A DNA stretch of 64,000 nt from JACCXG01 sp963717745 (GTDB taxonomy: Bacteria > Acidobacteriota > Vicinamibacteria > Vicinamibacterales > 2-12-FULL-66-21): the NCBI GenBank assembly GCA_963717745.1, contig CAVQXJ010000015.1:310001-374000 (forward strand), given 5' to 3'. The notes under the pieces are model-generated. The model was not told the DNA's origin and searched no databases. It worked only from the letters and a program-made list of their open reading frames with translations. Shown here piece after piece: positions 38,480 through 48,040 of the stretch. Every line of letters begins with the position of its first letter. Position 1 is the first letter of the stretch. The position numbers and the translations under genes are program-made.

Positions 38480-40243
38480 ATGGCGGCGCGTTTGACCGCT
38501 TACGTTGTCGTCGCGATCGTCGCCGCAACGCTGATCGCCGGCCTGATCGTCGGTGCGCAGCGCGAGGACAGTGAGGGGCCGGTGGACCTCATTGTCAGGA
38601 ACGCTGCCGTCTACACCGCGGATCGCCGCGGCACGATGGCCGAGGCGGTGGCCATTCGCGGCAACCAGATTCTGCGCGTCGGCACCGATCGTGAGATCGC
38701 CCGCCTCCAGCGCCCCCAGACCATCGTCGTCGATGCCGAGGGAGCCGCGGTCGTGCCCGGATTCAACGATGCCCACGTCGATTTGATCGGCGGCGGGCTG
38801 CGGCTGGCGATGGCCGATCTCCGCGGCGCCGCCACCAGCGCGGAGGTGCTCGAGCGCATCGCTGCCTGGAGCGACGCGAACGCGAGCGCGGCATGGGTGA
38901 TCGGGAGCGGCTGGTCGGCGGATCAATTCAAGAACGGCCTGCCCACCCGCCAGATGCTCGACTCGGTCGTCAAGGACCGACCGGCGCTGATTTATGCCGC
39001 CGACGAGAGCGATCGGTTGGTGTGGATCAATTCACAGGCGCTGCGCCTCGCGAACATCACGAGGAAGACCCCCGAGCCCGGCGATGGCGCGATCGTCCGT
39101 GAAGGCCGTCGCGGCGAGCCGTCAGGCGTGCTGCGCGGGGCCGTGGCCACCTCCGTCGCTGCGCTGATCCCTGCGCCCAGCCGCGATCAGCGCGCGCAAG
39201 CGCTGCGGGCGGCGATCGCCGAAGCCAACGTCCACGGCATCACCAGCGCGCAGAACACCGCGGCCGGCTGCGAACGGAACCTGGACCTGTTCGACGACGC
39301 CCGGCGATCGGGAAAGATGACCCTCAGGGTCTATTGCGCGGTCGCGGCGGACCCGCATCAAATCGCCAAGGAAACGGACCTGCAATCGTTCGACGCCATT
39401 CGCGAGCAGTATCCGGACGACCCGCTGTTCAAGGTCGGCGCCCTCTCGTTCACCGTCGATGGCAGCCTGCCGGCGCAGTCGGCGGCGCTGCTCGAACCCT
39501 ATGCTGGCCGTGACGACGCCGGCGAGGTGCTGGTGGATCCCGACGAGTTGAACCGCGCGGTGCGGCTCGCCGACGCGGCGGGTTGGCAGATCCTGACGCA
39601 TGCCACCGGCGATCGCGCGGTGCGGATGGCGTTGACCGCCTACGCCCATGCGATTCGGTCCAACCGGCCGCCGGCCCGCGGCCGCCGGCATCGGCTCGAG
39701 CATCTGGCCATGGTCGGCGCCGCCGACATCCCACGGTTCGGACCGCTGGGGGTCACCGCGTCGATGCAGCCGTCGGTGAGCCCGGCGGACGAGAGCGGCT
39801 TCGAGCGGCTGTCCAAATCGATCGGCGTGCGCCGCGCGGCGCAGAGCTTTCCGTTCGCGCGGCTGGCCGGCGAAACGCGGCTGCTCCTGGGCAGCGCCTG
39901 GCCGGCGCAGACCCTCGACCCGATGGCGATCCTCGAGCGGACCGTCAGCGGGTTCGCACCAGCGCCGGAAGCACCGGACGCGACGGTGCCGGAACCGTTG
40001 AAGCTGAAGCCGGCCATCGACGCCTACACGTCGAGTGGAGCGTGGGGCTCGTTCGACGATCAGCGGAAGGGTTCGATCGCGCCGGGGATGCTCGCCGACC
40101 TGGTGGTGCTGTCAGCCGACGTCCTCGAGGCCCCCGAGAAGCTCGAGACCGCATCGGTTGCAGTGACGATCTTCGACGGCAAGATCGTGCATCGACGCGA
40201 ACGCCGCGCGCTCACCGAGCCGGCCCCGTCACTTCAGCACTAG
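38480..40243 (+). CDS. YtcJ-like metal-dependent amidohydrolase, membrane-anchored
   Basis: 587 residues. N-terminal hydrophobic segment (VVVAIVAATLIAGLIVG) suggests a lipid-side anchor or signal. The amidohydrolase_3 core includes GFNDAHVDLIGGG and LTHATGDRAVR. YtcJ-type enzymes hydrolyse N-acyl or carbamate bonds; the substrate is unknown. The first metal motif is NDAHVD, where the family usually has DxHxH, so a ligand may be changed. Its 3' end overlaps the M14 gene by 15 bp. Confidence 0.8.
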   Translation: MAARLTAYVVVAIVAATLIAGLIVGAQREDSEGPVDLIVRNAAVYTADRRGTMAEAVAIRGNQILRVGTDREIARLQRPQTIVVDAEGAAVVPGFNDAHVDLIGGGLRLAMADLRGAATSAEVLERIAAWSDANASAAWVIGSGWSADQFKNGLPTRQMLDSVVKDRPALIYAADESDRLVWINSQALRLANITRKTPEPGDGAIVREGRRGEPSGVLRGAVATSVAALIPAPSRDQRAQALRAAIAEANVHGITSAQNTAAGCERNLDLFDDARRSGKMTLRVYCAVAADPHQIAKETDLQSFDAIREQYPDDPLFKVGALSFTVDGSLPAQSAALLEPYAGRDDAGEVLVDPDELNRAVRLADAAGWQILTHATGDRAVRMALTAYAHAIRSNRPPARGRRHRLEHLAMVGAADIPRFGPLGVTASMQPSVSPADESGFERLSKSIGVRRAAQSFPFARLAGETRLLLGSAWPAQTLDPMAILERTVSGFAPAPEAPDATVPEPLKLKPAIDAYTSSGAWGSFDDQRKGSIAPGMLADLVVLSADVLEAPEKLETASVAVTIFDGKIVHRRERRALTEPAPSLQH

Positions 40244-41572
40244 CTCGACCTGGTACTTCCCCGGCGCCGCCGCCGGCTTCAGCAGGACCAGCCGCGCCGG
40301 TTGGCCGACCGCGATCGTTGCGGCCTGCACCGTCTTCCACTCCGGCAGGTCGACGATCTGCCCCGCTTCGACGGTGTCCGCGAGCAGCGGCACCACGGTC
40401 ATCCCCGTCGCGTCGATGGTCCGCAGCGCGCCGAGCGTCCGCAGATCCCCCATGTCGTCGATGGTCGTCACCGTCTGCAGGTCGCGCCGGCCCTCGACGT
40501 CACGGATGCGGCGGCTGGCCAGGATGCCGATGTCGGCGAGATAGGGCGGCACTCCCGCGCCGCTGATCACGGTGCCATTCCTGACGATCGCGAACAGTTC
40601 CCCGGACTCGTTGATCGGGAGCGATTCGTAGCGGTCGGTCTTCGCACGTTCGACTGCGCCGGTGGCCAGCGCATCGAGGGCGGAGAGGATGGCCACGAAG
40701 TTCAACCTGACGAGCGCCGGATCCGGTTCGGCCGCCGGCCACGGGCCGGTCTCGATCAGCACCACCGGCGTGCCCCACAGCGTGAGATTGTCCCCGAACG
40801 CCCGCACCTCGAACTCGTCGTCATAGCGGCCGATCTGGCCGGAGGCGAACGGCTCGAGCGCATCGCGGATGATCGCGCAGACCTTCTTCGTGAGCGTCCG
40901 CCCTTCGCTCCCCGAGCGCGCTTCGTCGAAGGCGACCGAGAGCAGCGAAATCGACGCCGGCTTCGGCGGCGTGCCCACGGACGTGCGCCAGCCCTGATTG
41001 TGCAGGTTGAAGCCGATGCGCGGCTGAAAGCGATCGCGGACCGCCTTCAGGGTGCGGCCCTCGGGGGTCTGCAGCCGCAAGGCGTCGCGGTTGATGTCGA
41101 TGCTCTGCGCGTTGCGCCGCTGAAACCGCTGGGCGCCGTCGGGATTGAGCATCGGCAGGAAGTACAGGGTCAGCGACGAGAGCAGGTCGCGAACCGCCGG
41201 GTCCTGGCGGTGGCGGCGCAGGAACTCGAAGATGTCGAACAGCGCCGCGGTCGCAGTCGGCTCGTCGCCGTGCATCTGCGACCAGAGCATCACGCGAAAG
41301 GCGCCAGTCCCCGCCTGAACGAGGTTGAGCGTCCGCCCTTCGACCGATTCGCCGACCTTCTCCATCCGGAAGAGATCCGGAGCGCCGGACACGACGGCCT
41401 CGAGCCGCTGGACGACGTCGGCATGTGTCAGCAGCGGCGGCGACGGCGGCGAGACGTGCTCCGCGTCCCAGATGCGGGCGAGATCCTGCGGTGACACCGA
41501 GGCCGCGCCGCGCTGGGCCGCGAGCGGGGCGGCGAGGAGAACGGTGATGAGCAGGATCGGGAGTCGGCGCAT
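40229..41572 (-). CDS. M14 zinc carboxypeptidase, secreted
   Basis: 447 residues from ATG 41572. A signal peptide (LPILLITVLLAAPLAAQ) is followed by an M14 peptidase domain with the HxxE zinc motif in SQMHGDEPTA, INRDA, and the catalytic Glu region LIETGPW. It removes C-terminal residues from peptides in the periplasm or outside. A C-terminal beta-rich part follows. Confidence 0.85.
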   Translation of the reverse strand: MRRLPILLITVLLAAPLAAQRGAASVSPQDLARIWDAEHVSPPSPPLLTHADVVQRLEAVVSGAPDLFRMEKVGESVEGRTLNLVQAGTGAFRVMLWSQMHGDEPTATAALFDIFEFLRRHRQDPAVRDLLSSLTLYFLPMLNPDGAQRFQRRNAQSIDINRDALRLQTPEGRTLKAVRDRFQPRIGFNLHNQGWRTSVGTPPKPASISLLSVAFDEARSGSEGRTLTKKVCAIIRDALEPFASGQIGRYDDEFEVRAFGDNLTLWGTPVVLIETGPWPAAEPDPALVRLNFVAILSALDALATGAVERAKTDRYESLPINESGELFAIVRNGTVISGAGVPPYLADIGILASRRIRDVEGRRDLQTVTTIDDMGDLRTLGALRTIDATGMTVVPLLADTVEAGQIVDLPEWKTVQAATIAVGQPARLVLLKPAAAPGKYQVELVLK

Positions 41573-41636
41573 GTCGCGATTATGGAACGGTCGTGTGGCT
41601 TCCGGCTTCGCTATATCGGGGGGCGACCGAGGCAAC

Positions 41637-41835
41637 GGATCTCAAAAACGGAGCAACGGAGCAAACGGAGGAAACGGAAAAGACAAATTGGTTTTTTCGG
41701 TGATTGGTCCGGGGATCCGTTCATGAATCCGGTGCCTGATCCCCCGCCCCCGTACCTGACGTACCGAAGAGAAGTGAAACAAAATTAGTCTTCTCCGTTT
41801 CCTCCGTTTGCTCCGTTGCTCCGTTTTTGAGATCC
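41637..41835. repeat. 48-bp inverted repeat of the ACGGAGCAA family
   Basis: Left arm 41637-41684 and right arm 41788-41835 are complementary over 48 nt with one mismatch, starting GGATCTCAAAAACGGAGC. The loop is about 103 nt. It fills most of the 312-nt gap 41573-41884; no gene is seen there. A partial copy is at 57478-57512. Confidence 0.9.
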
Positions 41836-41884
41836 GGTACCTCCGTAACCTCCCAGGTGCGCCTGTTTTCCAGCCCGTCCCTCA

Positions 41885-42544
41885 TCAATACCGCAACCGC
41901 ACTAATGTGGGCGGTGACGAACGCGTGACGATGAACAACGCGTCGAACTCGTCCTCCGCGATCGTGACCGGCTCGGTCACACCGAGCGCCTTCAGCAACT
42001 CCGGCACCGTGTTCGAATGGCCGACGACCAGCACGTTGCCCTGGGCCGACTTCAGCTTCTCGATCGCCGCGGCCGAGTTCTTCGATTCGATCACCGTCAA
42101 CGACAGGCCGGCGGCCTTGGCGGCAGGTTCGCCGGTCTGGCGCGTGCGCTTGTACTCGGTGGTCACGACCGTGGTAATCCGGGCATCTTTCAGCATCGCC
42201 GCCAGGGCATTCGCGCGGGCCATGCCGGCGGCCGACAGGTCCGGATCGGCCCCGGCCATCTTGGCGGCGGCCATTCCCGCATCAGCCCGTTCGGCGTGGC
42301 GGACCAGAAAAATGGCGGGCTCGGCCGCGGCCGCAACCGCCGAGTGGCCTGTGTCCGCTGAGGCGGTAGTGGATTTCGGAGCGCGGCGCCCGGATGGCAA
42401 GGCGCGACGACCGAGCATACCGGGAGTATGTGAGGGAGGAGCAACGCCGCCAGCCGGGATGCCCCGCCCGAAAGCCGCTACCGAGTCAGCGGATACAGGC
42501 CACGAGGACACGACCAACACGAGAGCGGCGACAAGATGACGCAT
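41885..42544 (-). CDS. SixA-like histidine phosphatase family protein, secreted
   Basis: 219 residues. A signal peptide (HLVAALVLVVSSWPVSA) is followed by an inserted repeat-derived segment (42346-42501, reading PAGGVAPPSHTPGMLGRRAL), then a histidine phosphatase domain with FLVRHAERA and a second His in VVGHSNT. The normal third motif has Glu in TIAEDEFD. The inserted stretch makes a proline/glycine-rich linker between signal and domain. ATG shares one base with the permease stop (TGATG). Confidence 0.8.
   Translation of the reverse strand: MRHLVAALVLVVSSWPVSADSVAAFGRGIPAGGVAPPSHTPGMLGRRALPSGRRAPKSTTASADTGHSAVAAAAEPAIFLVRHAERADAGMAAAKMAGADPDLSAAGMARANALAAMLKDARITTVVTTEYKRTRQTGEPAAKAAGLSLTVIESKNSAAAIEKLKSAQGNVLVVGHSNTVPELLKALGVTEPVTIAEDEFDALFIVTRSSPPTLVRLRY
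42346..42501 (-). repeat. In-frame palindromic element (copy in the phosphatase)
   Basis: Outer arms 42346-42379 and 42468-42501 match as inverted repeats at 29 of 34 positions. Inner arms read CCCGGCTGGC and GCCATCCGGG on the coding strand. The 50-nt loop (42399-42448) is the same as that of the helicase copy except for one base. The outer arms differ completely from those of the helicase copy. Confidence 0.8.
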
Positions 42545-43885
42545 CAGAGAGTCTCCGGAGCCGCCCGAGGGCGGCGGGTTGAAGGGAACAGCCGCGCAAC
42601 AGCGTACAACGCCGCGCCGGCCACGAGCGCGAGCGCGCCCGAACGCCGCTGCTGCGGGGTCGCGCCGGCGAGAATCGCCAGGGCGATCATTATCGCGAGG
42701 GCTGGAATCAGCGGCCCGAAGGGCAACGTGAACATCGCCGGCGCCACGGTGGCGGCGAAACGCGGATGCCGGAGCCGGATCGTCGCCGCGCACGTGAACA
42801 CGTAGACGATCAACCGGCTGACCGCACTGACCGCCGCCAGCGCCGCGAACCGGCCGGAGAGCGCCAGCGCCAGCGAGACGGCCGCGGTGACGAGAACCGC
42901 GGTGACCGGCGTGCGGAACCGCGGGTGCACGCGGCCGAAGAACGCGGGAAGGTCGCCGTGCTCGGCCAGGGCGAAGAGATTGCGGGTGCCCGACAATGCC
43001 TGCCCCATGTTGTTCCCCGACGTCGACATCGTCGCGCCGAAGATCATGAGCGCCGCGCCGGCGCCGCCCAGGAAGACGGCCGCCGCGCTGACCACCGGAG
43101 TGCTCGTGCCGGCAGGATCGGGCAGCGTGCCCATCACGACGATCTGCACGAGCGTCATGATCGCGGCCACGGCGGCAATCGTCACGATCAGCGCGAACGG
43201 CACCCCCCGCCGCGGGTCTTTCGCCTCTCCCGCGACGACCGGCACCACCTCGTAGCCGCCGAAGCCGAAGATCAGCAGCAGCCCGCTCGCCGCCGCGCCG
43301 CCAAGCGTCAGCGGCTCGTCGATCGCCAGCCGCGATGGATCGAGCGTAAACAGGCCGGCCGCGATGAAGACGAGCAGGGGCACGAGCTTGCCGACGGTCA
43401 GCACGTTGACCACGATGCTGCTCGGTTTGATGCCGCGGATGTTGATCGCGGCAATGACGATGATGATCAGCGTGATGGCGGTGGCACGGGGACCGCCGTC
43501 GCGCGAGGGCCGGCCAGTAGTAGCCGAGCGACGTCGCGAGCACGTTGATCACCGCCGCCCAGCTCGCCGCCCGGGTGAACCACAGCATCCAGCCGACTTG
43601 AAACGCCGCGAACCGGCCGAACGCGGCGCGGGTGTAGAGATAGGGCCCGCCGGTGCCTTCGAACCGGCTGCCGACCTCCGCGAACGACAGCGCGATCAGC
43701 ATCGACGCCACGGCGACCGCCGCGACCATCCACGGGCTCCAGGCTCCTGCGTAAGCGGCGAGCGCCGCCGGCTGCGCGAAGATCCCGCCGCCGATGACCT
43801 GGTTGATCCCGATCGCGGTCAAGTCCCAGCGTCCGAGCTCGCGACGCAGCGTCGGAGCCGATGCGGACGGCGGCGTGGGGGGCAT
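42544..43885 (-). CDS. APC family amino acid permease (one frameshift)
   Basis: About 446 residues with roughly 12 membrane helices. The N-terminus (GRWDLTAIGINQVIGGGIF) is the APC signature around helix 1. At about 43495 the frame shifts by one extra base, then continues ATAITLIIIVIAAINIRGIK and the rest of the permease to 42544. It probably carries amino acids or amines. It is divergent from the Rieske oxygenase, which may act on its cargo. Confidence 0.82.
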
Positions 43886-43941
43886 GCGGCGGTTGTATTA
43901 TCACCCTGACGGATCGCGGTCCGCGGTCCGCGATCGGCGAA

Positions 43942-45075
43942 ATGCTCCCCATCAAGCCTCGCGACACCATGCCGCAGCACGCACGGACGCTGCCGGCGGC
44001 GTTTTATGTCGATCGCGCGTACTTCGATCGCGAGATGGAGCAGTTGTTCGCGCGGATGTGGGTCTGCGCGGGCCGGACCGAACAGGTCGAGGCTCCCGGC
44101 CAGTTCTTCATCCGAGAGCTGCTCGGCGAGCGCATCATCGTCGCGCGCGGTCCGTCCGGGGTAAATGCGTTCTACAACGTGTGCCGGCACCGCGGGACCG
44201 AGCTCTGTTCGGAGCAGCAGGGTGTCTTTCCCGGCAGCATTCAGTGTCCGTACCATGCGTGGACCTACGACCTCGACGGGCGGCTGCTCGGCGCGCCGCA
44301 TATGGACGAAGTCCCGCACTTCCGCAAGGAAGACTATCCGCTGAACCGCGTCGCCGCCGAGCTGTGGGACGGACACATCTTCCTCAACCTCGATCCCGCC
44401 CCACGGCCGTTGACGACCCAACTGGGCGAGCTGCCTGGCAAGTTCCAGCCCTGGCGGATGCAGGATCTCCGTCTCGGCCATCGCATCGTCTACGACGTGA
44501 AAGCGAACTGGAAGCTGATCGTCCAGAACTACAACGAGTGCCTGCACTGCCCCAACCTGCACCCGGCACTCAACAAGCTGTCGCACTACCTGAGCGGCGA
44601 GAACGAGCCGCTCCAGGCGACCTACATGGGCGGACGGATGGATCTGCGCCCGGGCGTCGACACGCTCTCGATGGATGGGACCTGTCCGCGCGCCTTCCTC
44701 CCCGGACTGTCGGCCGGGGATCGCCGGCGGGTCTACTACTACGCGATCTTCCCCAACATGCTGCTCAGCCTGCACCCCGATTACATGCTGGTGCATACGC
44801 TCTGGCCGGTGGCGCCGGATCGCACGATCAATATCTGCGAGTGGCACTTCCAGCCTGAAGAACTGTCCCGCGACGGGTTCCGGGCCGATGACGCGGTGGA
44901 GTTCTGGGACATGACGAACCGGCAGGACTGGACGGTGTGCGAGCTGTCGCAGTCGGGGATCTCGTCACGCGGCTACACACCGGGCCCGTACTCGAACCGC
45001 GAGGACCTGCTGTTTGCGTTCGACCAGATGATTGTTGAATTGCACGAGGGGAGCGGGTCGGGGACCCGGCCGTGA
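43942..45075 (+). CDS. Rieske-type ring-hydroxylating or N-demethylating oxygenase
   Basis: 377 residues from ATG 43942; ATG 43969 is an alternative. The Rieske [2Fe-2S] site is CRHRG plus CPYHAW, and the mononuclear iron site is in NECLHCPNLHP with an Asp further on. Length and motifs are close to glycine betaine/choline-type demethylases (GbcA-like), but aromatic oxygenases share them. No reductase subunit is nearby. The neighbours, an amine-type permease and a GcvT-like protein, favour an N-methyl substrate. TATTAT at 43896-43901 may be its -10. Confidence 0.82.
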   Translation: MLPIKPRDTMPQHARTLPAAFYVDRAYFDREMEQLFARMWVCAGRTEQVEAPGQFFIRELLGERIIVARGPSGVNAFYNVCRHRGTELCSEQQGVFPGSIQCPYHAWTYDLDGRLLGAPHMDEVPHFRKEDYPLNRVAAELWDGHIFLNLDPAPRPLTTQLGELPGKFQPWRMQDLRLGHRIVYDVKANWKLIVQNYNECLHCPNLHPALNKLSHYLSGENEPLQATYMGGRMDLRPGVDTLSMDGTCPRAFLPGLSAGDRRRVYYYAIFPNMLLSLHPDYMLVHTLWPVAPDRTINICEWHFQPEELSRDGFRADDAVEFWDMTNRQDWTVCELSQSGISSRGYTPGPYSNREDLLFAFDQMIVELHEGSGSGTRP

Positions 45076-45091
45076 CGCGGCGCTTGGCTAT

Positions 45092-45129
45092 CCGATTCTC
45101 CCTTTTCCCTTATGCCTTCTCCCTTGACA
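45092..45129 (-). repeat. Purine-rich dispersed repeat (copy B)
   Basis: On the minus strand this reads TGTCAAGGGAGAAGGCAT and onward, matching 7146-7182. It lies just after the Rieske gene stop. Confidence 0.6.
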
Positions 45130-45147
45130 TGCGGGAGTCTTCATCAG

Positions 45148-45169
45148 CGCGCGGCGTTTTAGCCGCGCG
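45148..45169. terminator. Bidirectional hairpin between convergent genes
   Basis: CGCGCGGC (45148-45155), loop GTTTTA, GCCGCGCG (45162-45169): a perfect 8-bp stem between the Rieske gene and the convergent GcvT-like gene. Confidence 0.65.
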
Positions 45170-45189
45170 TCACCGCCGCTACCGCCCCA

Positions 45190-46389
45190 CTATCCCGGCG
45201 GCGTCGCCGTCTTCCTCGCCGGAGTGAAAAACGGCGTCGGCACGACCACGGCCGGCACGCGGTAGCGCACCGCCTCGACGGTCAACTCCATCTCCAGCGG
45301 TGTGCCTTCGGCAAGATGCGGCTGGTCGATGGTAGCCAGCGCGATCATCTTCTTCAGCACCGGCGACCACGTCGTCGTCGTCGCCCGGCCGACCTGATTG
45401 CCGCCTCGGTAGACCGGCACGGCGGTGCGCGAGGCGGTTGCGCCGATCGCCGGCGGCAGGCCGGCGCGATCGTAAAGGCGCTCGACCGCGGTCCAGTCGA
45501 TCTGCAGGCCGACGATCTGCCGCCGCGGTCCCCGCGCGTGCTCGCGGCGCAAGGCCTGCTGCCCTATGAAACGGGCCTTCTCGAGGCTGACCAGGCGCCC
45601 CAGTCCGAGCTCGTACGGCGTGTAGCGCTGGCCGTCGATCAGCGCCTTCTTGGAGCTGAAGAAATCGACCTCGATCAGCAGCAGCCCGGCTTCGACCCGT
45701 GCCACGTCGAGGGCGAGCATGCCGGCGGGCTTGATGTCGAACGGCCTGCCCCCTTCCATCAGCGCGTCCCAGACCTGGACCGCGCTGCCGGCGGGCATCC
45801 AGATCTCGTAGCCGAGGTCACCGGTGTAGCCGGTCCGTGAGATCTCGACGGTGACTCCACCGATGACGCCGCTCGTAACTCTGAAGTATTTGAGCCGATC
45901 GATGTCGGCGGTGGACACCGCGCGCAGCAGACGAGCCGAAGTCGGGCCCTGCAGCGCCAGCGCCGCGACTTCTTCTGAGACGTCGGCGACGTTCACCTGC
46001 AGGCCCGAGGCATTCTGCGTGAACCAGCGCAGGCTCGGATCGGCGGCCGTCCAGCGAAATCGGTTTTCCGCCAGCCGCGCCACCGTGCCGTCGTCGATCA
46101 CGTGGCCGTGCTCGTCGCACCAGGGCGTGTAGAAGACCTGCCCCACCGCCATCTTCGACACATCGCGGGTGATCAGGCGATCGACGAACCGGCCCGCGTC
46201 GGGGCCGGTGATCAGGTATTTGAACAGCGGCGAAACGTCAATCAGCGCCGCGGCGTTGCGAATCGCGTTGTATTCGTGCTCGTGATGCCCCTCGTACGCG
46301 CTGACCGCAAAGTAGCCGGACCATTCCCGGTAGTTGAGGCTCTCGCACAGGGCGGAGGTACGCGGGTGGACGGGGGTGCCAATGGGCAT
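45190..46389 (-). CDS. GcvT-like aminomethyltransferase family protein
   Basis: 399 residues, folate-binding GCV_T and C-terminal barrel domains. The fold is recognised by RTGYTGDLGYEIW and the N-terminal region with DVSPLFKYLITGPDAG. Family members transfer one-carbon groups from amines or sulfonium compounds to tetrahydrofolate (glycine cleavage T protein, DMSP or dimethylglycine demethylation). No gcvH or gcvP is nearby, so a catabolic demethylase is likelier than glycine cleavage. It is convergent with the Rieske gene. Confidence 0.8.
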   Translation of the reverse strand: MPIGTPVHPRTSALCESLNYREWSGYFAVSAYEGHHEHEYNAIRNAAALIDVSPLFKYLITGPDAGRFVDRLITRDVSKMAVGQVFYTPWCDEHGHVIDDGTVARLAENRFRWTAADPSLRWFTQNASGLQVNVADVSEEVAALALQGPTSARLLRAVSTADIDRLKYFRVTSGVIGGVTVEISRTGYTGDLGYEIWMPAGSAVQVWDALMEGGRPFDIKPAGMLALDVARVEAGLLLIEVDFFSSKKALIDGQRYTPYELGLGRLVSLEKARFIGQQALRREHARGPRRQIVGLQIDWTAVERLYDRAGLPPAIGATASRTAVPVYRGGNQVGRATTTTWSPVLKKMIALATIDQPHLAEGTPLEMELTVEAVRYRVPAVVVPTPFFTPARKTATPPG

Positions 46390-46452
46390 CGGACTCGGTC
46401 TCGTTTCGGCGCTACGCGGTAGCGCGGTCTACGTGCTATGTATCACGGGGCT

Positions 46453-48033
46453 ATGCATTTTGACGCCATCGTCATCGGCGCCGGCCACAACGGCCTGATC
46501 AACGCCGCCTATCTCGCGCGGGCCGGGCGGAAGGTGCTAGTGCTCGAACGGCGCCACCTCGTCGGCGGGGCGGCGGTGACCGAAGAGATCTTTCCCGGTT
46601 TCAAGTATTCGGTGTGCTCGTACGTCGTTTCGCTGCTCAGACCCGAGATCATCCGCGAGCTCGACCTGCCGCGGCATGGCCTCGAGATGCTGCCGCTCGA
46701 CGGCACGTTCACGCCGATGGCCGGGGGCAACTACCTGTGGCGGGTCAACGATCACGCCAAGACCCGTCGGGAGATCGCGCGGCACTCGAAGCTCGATGCG
46801 GAAGCGTACGACGAGTATGGCAAGGCCATGGTCGACATGGGGCGGTTCGTTAAACCGATCCTCACCATGACGCCGCCGGATCCCTCGTCGCTCGATCCGC
46901 GCGGGCTCAAGGACCTGCTGTTCCTGGGCCGCCGCTTCCAGGCGCTTTCGGATCCGGACAAGTACAACCAGATCCAGTTGATGACGATGAGCGCGATCGA
47001 CTTTCTCGACCAGTGGTTCGAGACCGACGTGCTCAAGGCGACGATGGCCGCGTCGGGGATCATCGGCACGTTCCAGGGGGTGCGGTCTCCCGGCACCGCC
47101 TACGTGCTGCTCCACCATTACATGGGTGAGATCGACGGCGCGTTCCGATCGTGGGGGCTCTCGCGCGGCGGCACCGGCGCGATCTCGGACGCGTGCGCCG
47201 CCGCGGCGCGCGAAGCCGGCGCCGAGATCCGCACCAGAACGACCGTTTCACGGATCATCGTGAAGGATGGCGCCGCGGTGGGAGTGGTGCTCGACAACGG
47301 CGACTATCTGACCGCCAATCTCGTGTCGTCGAGCGTCGACCCGCACCTGACGTTCCTGAAGATGGTCGGCGCGGAGCACCTGCCCGATGAGTTCGCGAAC
47401 GACGTGCGGCGATACAAGTTCCGAGGCTCATCGGGGAAGGTGAACCTCGCACTCGACGCCCTGCCCGACTTCACCTCGCTGCCGGGCCCCGGCCCGCACC
47501 TGCGCGGCGCGATTTCGATCTCGCCGAGCGTCGACTACATGGAGCGTGCCTACGACGATGCGAAGTACGGGCGGTTCTCGCGGCGGCCCTACATCGACAT
47601 GGTGATTCCGAGCCTGACCGACCCCTCGGTGGCGCCACCCGGAAAGCACGTGATGTCGTGCTTCGTGCAGTACGCGCCGTATCACCTCAAGGAGGGGACC
47701 TGGGATGAGCAGCGGGAAGCCTTCGGCGATACGGTGATCAACACCATCGCTGAGTACGCCCCGAACATCAGGGACATCATCCTTCACCGCCAGGTGATCA
47801 CGCCGCTCGATCTCGAACGGGAGTGGGGGCTGACCGAGGGGAATATCTTTCAGGGCGAGCTCACGCTGGAGCAGCTGTTCTTTCTGCGGCCGGCGCCAGG
47901 ATGGGCGCGGTACCAGACGCCGATCCGCAACCTTTATATGTGCGGCTCGGCAACGCATCCCGGCGGCGGAATCATGGGAGCGCCCGGTCGGAACGCCGCG
48001 ATGCGGATTCTCGCGGCGGGAGGTAGGAGGTAG
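46453..48033 (+). CDS. FAD-dependent oxidoreductase, PYROXD2/phytoene desaturase-like
   Basis: 526 residues from ATG 46453 (46438 is an alternative). The FAD dinucleotide motif is VIGAGHNGLINAAYLARAG, and the C-terminal motif (TLEQLFFLRPAPGWARYQTP, then GSATHPGGGIMGAPGRNA) is characteristic of PYROXD2-type enzymes. The substrate is unknown; not a carotenoid cluster. A paralogue follows at 48542, the two being interrupted by the S23 element. Confidence 0.83.
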   Translation: MHFDAIVIGAGHNGLINAAYLARAGRKVLVLERRHLVGGAAVTEEIFPGFKYSVCSYVVSLLRPEIIRELDLPRHGLEMLPLDGTFTPMAGGNYLWRVNDHAKTRREIARHSKLDAEAYDEYGKAMVDMGRFVKPILTMTPPDPSSLDPRGLKDLLFLGRRFQALSDPDKYNQIQLMTMSAIDFLDQWFETDVLKATMAASGIIGTFQGVRSPGTAYVLLHHYMGEIDGAFRSWGLSRGGTGAISDACAAAAREAGAEIRTRTTVSRIIVKDGAAVGVVLDNGDYLTANLVSSSVDPHLTFLKMVGAEHLPDEFANDVRRYKFRGSSGKVNLALDALPDFTSLPGPGPHLRGAISISPSVDYMERAYDDAKYGRFSRRPYIDMVIPSLTDPSVAPPGKHVMSCFVQYAPYHLKEGTWDEQREAFGDTVINTIAEYAPNIRDIILHRQVITPLDLEREWGLTEGNIFQGELTLEQLFFLRPAPGWARYQTPIRNLYMCGSATHPGGGIMGAPGRNAAMRILAAGGRR

Positions 48034-48040
48034 GAGGTAG

